From NCBI RefSeq assembly GCF_000276665.1, contig NW_004955416.1, forward strand, positions 6,381,147-6,445,146: a DNA stretch of 64,000 nt. Reading direction: 5' to 3'. Made by a program: the position numbers and the translations under genes. How positions within the stretch are numbered: position 1 is the stretch's first letter; every line of letters begins with the position of its first letter. Positions 56,523 to 64,000 of this stretch are shown here, piece by piece. This DNA comes from Chinchilla lanigera. Taxonomy: Eukaryota; Chordata; Mammalia; Rodentia; Chinchillidae. The notes below the pieces were generated by a model. The model had not been told where the DNA came from and searched no databases. It was given only the letters and a program-made list of their open reading frames with translations.

Positions 56523-56900
56523 GCTGTGCCAGTCTACTTTTCTTTACTGTAACAAATACCTGAGATAAATCAACTTAAAAAGAGGAAACACTTATTTTGG
56601 CTCACAGTTTCGGAGGGTCCAGACCCAGATAGTTTGACCCTTTTTGTCTTTAAGCCTGTGACAAGGCAATGCACAATGGCAAGAGCATTCAGTAAAGAAA
56701 ACTACTAACCTTATGGCACTCAAAAGCAAAGAAAGAGGAAGAGGAGTGGGTAGTCCCAGTATCCTCTTCCAGGGCACAATCCTAATGCCTAACGTCCTCC
56801 CACTAGATCCTACTCCCTAAAGTTTCCAACCCCTTCCAATACCATTCCTCTGCACAAGTGCCTTTAGGAGTCACTCAAACTCCAGACTATAGCACCAGCT
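56523..56900 (-). mobile_element. MaLR-like LTR, antisense
   Basis: The plus-strand order is gtctacttttctttactgtaac, aatacctgagataaat, ttattttggctcacag, ctcccactagatcctac, then actccagactatagca. Clear antisense plan, more diverged than the 63004 copy. No TSD found. Confidence 0.65.
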
Positions 56901-58814
56901 GCTAGCAGCAGTAAGAATTCATGTCCCAGTGTCTCTTGCTGCCACCAGAAAGGGGGATGAGTGGCAGCTTTTTCCATGGCAGTATTGTCCTTTGTCTTTT
57001 ATCTCTCAATTTCACAGTGCTCTTTTAAAATGAGGTCCATTTGGCAGCATTAGCAAAGAAAGGCTAGCAAAGGACTCAAGAATTGTATACGTTTCTCCAG
57101 TTTACATCTATAATGTCTTGAGATTTTAAAAGATATTTTAATTGTCTTTGTAATGCAAGTATGCATTTAGATTAGAAGAGCACTGTTTATAGGTTCATGC
57201 CACTAGTGCTTTTCCTTCTGAGTCCCTGAATGCATCTACCAAAGCTCCAAATACCTGGGAAATAGACCCCTTTGGAAAATTCACCATTTCATGGCCAGGC
57301 TGCTTAGAGTTTGCCTCACTAGGAAATTCCTTCATTTGATGAAATAACTTAAATGTGGCTATGGTCATAACCATGACCTTATAGATTCTATAGAACTTAT
57401 AGATTCTTTTATTGCTTTTGAAGGAATGACACATCTTGTTGTCTTAAAATTCTGTAGTTTTTTAGTAAAATGCCAGCAGTTCCAAAACCATTTAAATGGG
57501 TTTAATATTCAGCTCTAAGTTTTATTCCAAAGCCTAAGTGATAAGATATTTTTCACTCCACGGGCCAGTAAATGTAACAGTTTAAATGCTAAATTGGAAA
57601 GTAAGAAACTTTATTTTGAGAGAAGTGGTTTCCAACTTATTAAAGCCTTTCGTCAATGCTTACACATCTGGAAGCACAAGAGGGGCTTGTATTCTAATTC
57701 CAAAGCCCACATACAAGACCCTTCCACCTAGCACAGGCTTGTCGTGTATTAGGTTGCTCTTTAAAAGTTAGTACCCCTTCCTGTTTGCTCTTTCTCATCC
57801 AAGGAGACTATTATTTCAGAATATTTGCCAATAGAAATAAATAATGATTGTGCTCCAGTATTTGTAGGACTTGGGCTAGATCTTGGCATACAGAGGTGAA
57901 AAGACATAGTCCTGCAGCCCTTACAGTCTGCAGAACAAGCGTCTAAATAGACAACTCGTTGTACAAGGTAGCCTGAGCCAAGGACACCGAAGGTCCTCCA
58001 AAGAGGGGTGAGGTGCCGGAAAGACCTTGCTTTTACAGAGAGCAAAGGCAGAAAGGACAGAGTAACAGCAGGGGGTGGGGATAAAGTCTGGGGCCATGGC
58101 TTGATGATCTGAACAAAGACAATGGTTGGGAAATAAAGAGGACCAGTCAGGCAGGATGAAAGAATTCATCACAGATAAACTGGGAGGGTGAAGGCAAAGC
58201 AGCCAGGGAAGGAACTGACTGCAGATGTCACAAAAACCAAGCTGCGAGCACTGAGTATACGCCAGGTTGCCAGTTCATTTAACTTTCATTAACCTTCTAC
58301 CGGCAGTAAATCAGGAAATCTTGGTGGAGTGTTTCATTTCTTGTGGGTTTTTTTGTTTGTTTGGTTGGTTGGTTTCATATTTTTCCTGCCCATTAGGTTT
58401 ACCTTCAGGTCCCCACCATTTGAAATTGATATGGTCAACAATGAAAGAAAATAGAAGGCATTACAGATTGTGTAGCCGCTATGGGAGAATAGAATGGAAA
58501 TTCCAAAGCCTTAACACATAATAAAGAAGCAACACAACACCCACACAGGTAAATAAAAGAAATGGTCATTGAACGTGCTCCTTGACCACCTGAAACATGG
58601 ATCCAATTTGGCTCTATTTAAAGTTGGTATTTTTATTAAGTCAATCTGTCTTCTTAACTAATTGCTTTATTCTGATCCTGAAACTAACACCTAGTGGATT
58701 AGGCAGTTGCCTTTTTGTTGTGAAAATAGCTTATTTACACACCTGGAGCATTGGCTAATGTACAAGATGCATTCCTGTGTGTCCCACTTGATCAGTACTA
58801 AGAGCCCCATGGGT
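56901..58814. other. Unassigned sequence, one L2-like fragment
   Basis: 57860-57960 (acttgggctagatcttgg, catacagaggtgaaaagac, cagcccttacagtctgcag) is L2-like. A T/GTTTG/GGTT-rich simple run lies at 58343-58374. Nothing else was recognised in almost 2 kb. Confidence 0.4.
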
Positions 58815-58925
58815 TAGCAGGGACATAGCCATTAGTATCATCCCAACTTTCTAGATGAGGTACTTGAGCTTGAGACAGAGCATGTGATTTGCCCTAGGTT
58901 ACCTAGCGTGGGTCTCAACCCTCCA
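58815..58925 (-). mobile_element. MIR SINE remnant, antisense
   Basis: atcatcccaactttctagatg, gaggtacttgagcttgagac, gatttgccctaggttacc is antisense MIR core. Confidence 0.6.
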
Positions 58926-59622
58926 TGAGGAATGGGCAAGGCTTTCATCATAATCCCCTCCCTCCTTTTGCTCTATCTTATTTTTCTTAATATTTTGCCA
59001 TTAGTTTCTTTAAACTTTAGAGAGATTCTTGATCTTCTATAAAACTTTAAACCTTATTCTCTGTGGCTTCCAAGTGGACAGAGCTAAATTCTATTTGGTT
59101 TTTAATCATCCACAACACCTTAGAAGATAGAAAATGACAACTAGATTTGACAGGCATGACATCAGGTTTCTAGCAATAATCTGGGTTGATTTTCCTAAGC
59201 TCACTTAGAAGTATGGACAGAGTAGAAATTCCAAGGTCTTCAATTACTTTTACAGCAAACTATCTAAATGAAAGTGGGAAATTATGAAGCAATGACGCTC
59301 AAGGCAGGATTTCTGGTTCCAAAATGACAAGATTCATGTTAACACTTCAAATTCTTTATCCCAAATATCTGAAGCTGGAATAGAGCCAAGGGAATCTCTA
59401 TTTTTACAAGTTCTCCAGATTTTTTACCAACATCAAAAGTTGGAAAATAGTGGCAAGAGGCACATTCAGGGAATGCAGTAGCTTGACCCACAGAGCACAG
59501 AATGAATACACAGAAATGGGAATGGAAGTTAGGGACCACTAGTGGTCCTGAATGAGACTGCCCTGGAATGAACAGGAAAGGGACTGGAGGGAGGGAGACT
59601 GCAGGTATCCCAAGAGCTGTAT
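58926..59622. other. Unassigned non-coding sequence
   Basis: Nothing recognised. A 114-codon minus-strand open frame (59339-59683) runs into the duplicated sequence and has no domain. Confidence 0.35.
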
Positions 59623-59770
59623 GCCTATAGCTGGTAATCTGAACAACTACTTTGAAGATAATAATACGCCATATAACAACCATTGTTGATTTCCTATCAT
59701 CCTGTTTGGAAATTCTATGTTGTTTTTAACTTTTTTATGTTTTATTCTCTTTAAAAGAAAAAAGCTTAAA
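59623..59770 (+). repeat. Unclassified duplicated sequence, copy 2
   Basis: It starts gcctatagctggtaatctg, then aacaactactttgaagata, catataacaaccatt, tgtttggaaattctatg, ctctttaaaa. Partner of 52608-52760, about 7 kb away in the same orientation. Confidence 0.8.
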
Positions 59771-59848
59771 ATATATCACAACTATGCTAACTACCAAAAC
59801 AAGAGAAAGAGAGAAAGAGTACCTTCAATAAAGGAAAAAGATTACTGA

Positions 59849-59873
59849 ATTGAGAGGCTATTAACCTCTCAAT
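59849..59873. repeat. Hairpin with 9-bp arms and 7-base loop
   Basis: ATTGAGAGG (59849-59857) and its exact complement CCTCTCAAT (59865-59873) flank ctattaa. The centre lies 238 bp after the start of the duplicated sequence at 59623, nearly the same offset as the palindrome after copy 1. The stem sequences differ. Confidence 0.95.
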
Positions 59874-59924
59874 CAATAAGCTCAGCTGCTTCATCTGCTA
59901 TAAAGGAGGGAGGTACAACTGGGC

Positions 59925-60015
59925 ACAACAGATCTGAGTCTGCTCCCAACTCTGTCTCTAACTGCTCTGTGACCCTACCCTCGGTTCACATCTGAGAACT
60001 TCAGCGGAGCATCAG
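59925..60015 (+). mobile_element. MIR SINE fragment
   Basis: gatctgagtctgctcccaactc, tctctaactgctctgtgaccc, then ttcacatctgagaac. Short sense core. Confidence 0.5.
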
Positions 60016-60761
60016 TGAAGTCTCACCCCAGGAGAAGAGCTGGGAAGCAGGGCACATGATTGCTAACACGTCATCCAATGTCAAGTGTTCTTCTGAGTGT
60101 CCATCCTCTCCTTTAAGCTCCACAGCCTCTGTCAAAGGGTTCTAGTTTTAATCTGTCCTCCAGTCAGACTCAGAAGAAAGGTTTAGAAAGGCTCTAAGGC
60201 CCAGACATGCTACAAAGAGAAGAAGCTAGAGCCCAGATCATGGTAGAAGCAGCTGGCCCCCAGCAGAACGAATGCCACTAGGGATGGCTAGATGTGGCTA
60301 CATGGTCCTTACCCATGAGGACACCCAGCATCTGGCCACCATGCTCCACGAGAGCATTTCCAAAGTTCACAAGTGAAAGATATCCAGCTCTAGAGTCTTG
60401 CTCAGAGCTGCATTCTAAGCGCTACGGCTGATGAATGTGCTCCTACAGGTGCAACAGGAAGGATTCCCTGACTCTAATTTTTTTAAAAATGAGCACTCAT
60501 GATGAAAGGTAGGCTGCTGTGTGTTACACTGTCCCAATGTCCCTTCTGTGGGCTGCAGAAATCTGGAGAAGCATTGCTTCAAACATGAGGACAAGGCAAG
60601 GACTTAGCCCTGTGGTTCCACCAAGCTGCTTTGGAAATATGAGAGGCCTAGTCCAATCCAGGTAGGTTAAATACAAATGCATTTAGAGTCAAGATCATGA
60701 TAAATAATTTTTTTTCTCATGCAGAGACCTAGTACCCTCCTTTAAATGGAAGGAAAATGTT
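60016..60761. other. Unassigned non-coding sequence
   Basis: Nothing recognised. Confidence 0.35.
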
Positions 60762-60769
60762 CCTTCTAG

Positions 60770-60856
60770 CCCAGTGGTGGTGAACCTATGGCACACGTGC
60801 AACACGAGTGATTTTTTCTTATCATTGAAGCTCTAAAAGGTGTGCCATCACTAGCC
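60770..60856. mobile_element. Short hAT-like MITE
   Basis: An 87-bp unit with ends that are rough inverted repeats: CAGTGGTGGTGAACCTATGG on the left, and, read on the minus strand, CTAGTGATGGCACACCTTTT on the right. An 8-bp word CCTTCTAG lies at 60762-60769 and again at 60857-60864, the TSD length of hAT transposons. The ends resemble termini of non-autonomous hAT elements known from bats and opossum. Extra CC bases at both edges leave the exact boundary open. Confidence 0.55.
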
Positions 60857-61077
60857 CCTTCTAGTGTAATCTAGCCTTTCTAAGGTAATCTAGCCCCTTC
60901 CACAGGATTTTGTTCCACACTTAGAGAGGCATCAAGTTTTAGCCACATCAAACCTTCAGATCTTCTACAGGGAGGTTTTACTCTCCATAGTAGGACCACA
61001 GAATACTACTGGGAGAGCTGACTAGAATTTGAAGGAATAATTTACTCTCTCAATGTTAAAAAACAGTCAGTTCCTCC

Positions 61078-61860
61078 TATATTAGTTTGCTAAGGTTGTG
61101 GTAACAAAGTACCACAGACTGCGTGGCTTAAACAACAGGAATTCATTGTTTCAGTTCTGGAGACTAAAATTCAGAATCAATATGGCAGCAGGGTTGGTTC
61201 TTTCCGAGGGCTGGAAACAGGATCTGTTCCAGGCCACTCTCCTTGGCTTGTAGATGGCATCTCCTCCCTGTGTCTCCATATCATCTTTCCTCACTGTGTG
61301 TCTCCATGTCCAAATCTACCCCTCCCCATCCATTTGCCTTTTTGGAAGGATACCAGTCATATTAGGTTAAGGATCATGCCAACAACTTCATTTGAAGTTT
61401 GATTACCCCTATACATACTCTATCTCCAAATAGGGTCACAGTGTTTGGCAGCTTTCCCATTACAGGGAATGAACCCAGCACTCACAACCTAAGAGAGGTA
61501 GAGAAGTATATATTAACTCAGTTTCAATGGTTCGGTCTATAGCTATCCAGCCACAAGGCAGAAAGAGAATGGTGGAAGAATCAGGCTGCTTATCTTATGG
61601 AAGCCAAGCATACATCCTCCTGTAACAAGAATACATCCTCCTCAGTGACTAGCTCCAACTAGGCCCACTGAATAACACCATGTTCAGCTTCTCAACAAGT
61701 GGATCCAGTGATGAGTATAGCACCCCGTGGTCCAGTCACCTTCTGAACACATAAGACTTCCAGGGGAACATTTTAGATCTAAACCATAATAGTCACATTT
61801 TGAGGCATTGGAATCTAGGCATCCAAGATATCCTTTTGGGTAGAGGACATAATAAAACCT
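61078..61860 (-). mobile_element. MLT1-like LTR, antisense, split by a younger LTR
   Basis: The left piece 61078-61440 (ttagtttgctaaggttgtgg, gtaccacagactgcgtgg, cagttctggagactaaa, ccaaatagggtcaca) and the right piece 61792-61860 (gtcacattttgaggcattgg, then gacataataaaacc) join into one antisense MLT1-type LTR. The 351 bp between them is another LTR. Confidence 0.82.
61441..61791 (-). mobile_element. Younger MaLR-like LTR nested in MLT1-like LTR
   Basis: On the minus strand it starts TATTATGGTTTAGATC, one base off the TGTTATGG start. On the plus strand it ends at the low coordinate with gtgtttggcagctttcc. GTCACA stands on both sides (61435-61440 and 61792-61797), and removing the insert restores the host LTR order. 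Confidence 0.8.
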
Positions 61861-62084
61861 GTGGTACTTTCGTTTTCATAAAATTTTGTTCCATGGTTCT
61901 GAAGGAACATAAGGATTTATTCTTAAATCCTTAAGTCTTTTCATGGACAAAGCATACTAGAGGAGGAAGGGGAAGAGATTAAATCAGAGAGAATGAGACA
62001 GGTTCTAGAAATCCTGTTGGGAGGAAGGTCCCGTTTAACTCGCTGAGGGATGGAAAGAGACTGAACTCCCCATCAAACAGCTAG

Positions 62085-62745
62085 ATTACCTTAGTCTGAT
62101 TTGTGCCGCTTTAACAGAGTACCTCTGTTAAATGGATAATTTATGTAAAAATTCTCATAGTTCAAGAGGCTGGAAAATTCAAGATCAAAGTGCCAGAAGG
62201 GTTTTGGGTAAAGACTTTGTCCCCGCTTCCAAGATGATGCCTGGAATGTTATATCTTTTAGAGAGGAGTACTGTAGTTTATACCTAGATGTCCCCCCAAA
62301 GCCTTATGTGCTCACAGGTGGGGCTTTCCAGAGGTCGCTACGACCAGGGTGTGTGAAGATGGATTAAGGATGTGTAGTAACTAAATTGGTTTAGCATTGT
62401 TCTGGGTGTGGAAAATAGAAAGCCCCTCCTGGGTGTAAGTGGCACCAACCAATAAGGCTTAGTGCCCAGATGCAATGTCAAGGTAAAGATGGAAGGCCGG
62501 CTGCAACTGTAGTACGAAAATTAAGACAAGGAGGAATGCTGTTCCACATATGGCAAAATAGCTGGAAGAAAGTGAGCCCATTCCCACAATCCCTTTTCAG
62601 AGCAGCATTCATCCATTTATGAGCTCAGAACTCTTATGACCTAAGCCCCCATGATGCCGTGCCCCCTACTATGGTTGCACTGGGGATTAAGTCTTAACCT
62701 ACAAATTTTGGAGTAGACACAAGCATTCCAACCATTGTGTTGATC
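62085..62745 (-). mobile_element. MST/MLT1-like LTR, antisense, split
   Basis: The left piece to about 62266 (ttagtctgatttgtgccgc, ggataatttatgtaaaaa, aattcaagatcaaagtgcc) and the right piece from about 62516 (gctgttccacatatggc, catttatgagctcagaac, ctaagcccccatgatgcc, caaattttggagtagacac) form one antisense LTR interrupted by a plus-strand insertion. Confidence 0.75.
62272..62510 (+). mobile_element. Short MaLR-like LTR nested in opposite orientation
   Basis: It starts TGTAGTTTATACCTAGATGTCC, as in the 14513 copy. The flanks AGTAC (62267-62271) and AGTAC (62511-62515) are a perfect 5-bp TSD. At 239 bp it lacks the usual 3' third and does not end in CA, so it was either deleted internally after insertion or the right TSD is a chance match. 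Confidence 0.65.
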
Positions 62746-63003
62746 AGTGCACTTGATCCATGGTGGCCCTCAATTTCTGCAAGGAGCAGGTGCAGTGAGG
62801 AGGCTTTATATAGGGACCCAGGGACCAAAGCCATCTTTAGCCTGGCAGCAGAGAGCCAGCAGAACACTGAGACAATAAAAGCCCATGTACGTGGACCTAA
62901 GACCCCCACCTGGACCCATGAATGAGGGCCTATGACCACCTTCTTGGAAAGAACAACAGGTAGGGATAGAAACCCGAAAAGCTAGAATTCCCTCCAAAGA
63001 TGT
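62746..63003. other. Unassigned segment with TATA and AATAAA words
   Basis: ctttatatag at 62804-62813 and aataaa at 62874-62879, about 65 bp apart, with GC-richer sequence between. This resembles the U3/R layout of an LTR, but no LTR family is recognised. Confidence 0.35.
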
Positions 63004-63413
63004 TGTCTTCGTTGCTTTTCTCATTGCTGAGATAATGTATGCAACATGCAAAGTTAAAGGAGGAAAGTTTTATTTAGTTCACAGTTTGTAGAGATTTCAG
63101 TCCGTAACCAGCTGGCTCCAGGAAAGGGTAACTTTGCAGAGAACAGTTCATATAGGCAGAAGACAGAAAAAGGAACACGATGAGGAGATAAGACTCTTTC
63201 TGTCCCTTATATTGTATACAAGTACCCATTCTAGGGCCGGTGTACCACTCACACACTCAATCCTACTCAGAACTGTGCAAAACCAACCAGTGGAGTGATT
63301 TAGTAACTGCACACCCTTAATCCCAGCATCACACACTCTAGATCCAGCCACCTCTGAAAAAGCCCCAAGACCACATGAGGCTTTGGGAGGACGTCTAGAC
63401 ACAAATCATAAGA
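63004..63413 (-). mobile_element. Complete solo LTR, MaLR-like, with perfect TSD
   Basis: The plus strand starts TGTCTTCGTTGCTTTTC and ends aatcataaga, i.e. a full antisense LTR of 410 bp. GATGT is present directly before (62999-63003) and directly after (63414-63418), a perfect 5-bp TSD. In layout it matches the nested LTR at 41745-42159. Confidence 0.9.
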
Positions 63414-63464
63414 GATGTTGCCCCAGAGGTGATTGATATAAACAGAAAGATACTTTTAAAATAG

Positions 63465-63560
63465 AAGATGCTTTAGCTGGCAGGTTGAAACACGAGGACT
63501 GTGTGTTCTAGCCAGCCAGGTAAGCGTGCTGGAGTGGGGTTAGATCCACAATACAAAATA
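63465..63560 (+). mobile_element. Possible degenerate B1-type SINE
   Basis: Weak similarity to the distal B1-ID plan (ggttgaaacacgaggac, then gttctagccagcc, then aatacaaaataaaaag). It could be chance. Confidence 0.3.
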
Positions 63561-64000
63561 AAAAGTGACAATTTCTTTGTAGATCCAATTGATAATATAA
63601 AATTGTCAACCCCCATTCCTACTACAGAGGGAAAGGAGTCTCAGAACTGAGTAAATGAGGAACATTTTGGGGGATCAGTTGAAAATCTCTCCCCCTAACA
63701 GAATGTTGATCAAGCACGAGTTTAGGATGCAGACTGAGACTGGGAGCACCTGCACGGATGCTAGCCTGGGTTTCAGCGAAGATGAGAAGGTATTTTCGTT
63801 ATGACCAAATCCCATGTTGTGTAACATGTCAATCCATGTTCTGTAATGTGTGGCCGTGATGATGCCAGTCACCTCCCCCACCCCTCACAGTGTTTTCCTG
63901 GGAAGCCCAAGTCCACTATGGTCTCCCTGCTGAACTCTCCTCCTGCCTCCCAACCTACTTCTGGATTTAACCATTCCTCATTCATCTGACTATTCCCTCT
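63561..64000. other. Unassigned non-coding sequence
   Basis: Nothing recognised to the end of the window. Confidence 0.35.

Overview
The window is mammalian nuclear DNA, most likely from a rodent. It carries 7SL-derived B1 SINEs, tRNA-derived ID elements and fused B1-ID dimers, which are rodent-restricted SINE types. They sit with older eutherian repeats: MIR, L2-like, MER5A-like, ERVL-MaLR LTRs and L1. The squirrel or beaver side of the rodents would fit the B1-ID dimers, but I cannot name the species. No bacterial, viral or organellar features are visible.

I found no protein-coding exon, tRNA, rRNA or snRNA gene that I can support. All open frames are short (190 codons at most). They match no family I recognise, apart from five decayed pieces of L1 ORF2 on the minus strand between 18057 and 20002. 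The window reads as intergenic or deep intronic sequence whose content is mostly the history of its transposons.

Layout. 1-4.5 kb: mostly unassigned, with a GGTTT minisatellite and a MIR. 4.5-8.5 kb: two solo LTRs, the second carrying nested B1 SINEs. 8.5-14.9 kb: old L1 pieces, a B1 with an 11-bp target-site duplication (TSD), and a solo LTR with a perfect 5-bp TSD. 14.9-20 kb: unassigned sequence, then a 5'-truncated minus-strand L1 of about 2.2 kb. 20-33.5 kb: scattered B1-ID SINEs, LTRs on both strands, an approximately 161-bp tandem duplication and a recent ID insertion with a perfect 15-bp TSD. 33.5-38 kb: a 138-bp inverted duplication, about 95% identical, whose arms are 1.35 kb apart. 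38-46 kb: LTR remnants, a 125-bp direct duplication, a two-level nested LTR, and a tandem-monomer array with a YY1-type site and a 20-bp minisatellite. 46-56 kb: MIR, two L1s on opposite strands (one split by an LTR), a second unclassified duplicated sequence, and a full B1-ID dimer. 56-64 kb: more LTRs including two nested pairs, a short hAT-like inverted-repeat element and a complete solo LTR with a GATGT TSD.

No genes work together here. The most informative signals are the insertion order readable from nested LTRs, several exact TSDs, and local duplications not explained by the common repeat families. I see no evidence of a new functional system. The best candidates for a second look are the inverted duplication at 34975-36597, the paired sequences at 52608 and 59623 (each followed by a hairpin at nearly the same offset), and the monomer array at 43.5-44.2 kb.
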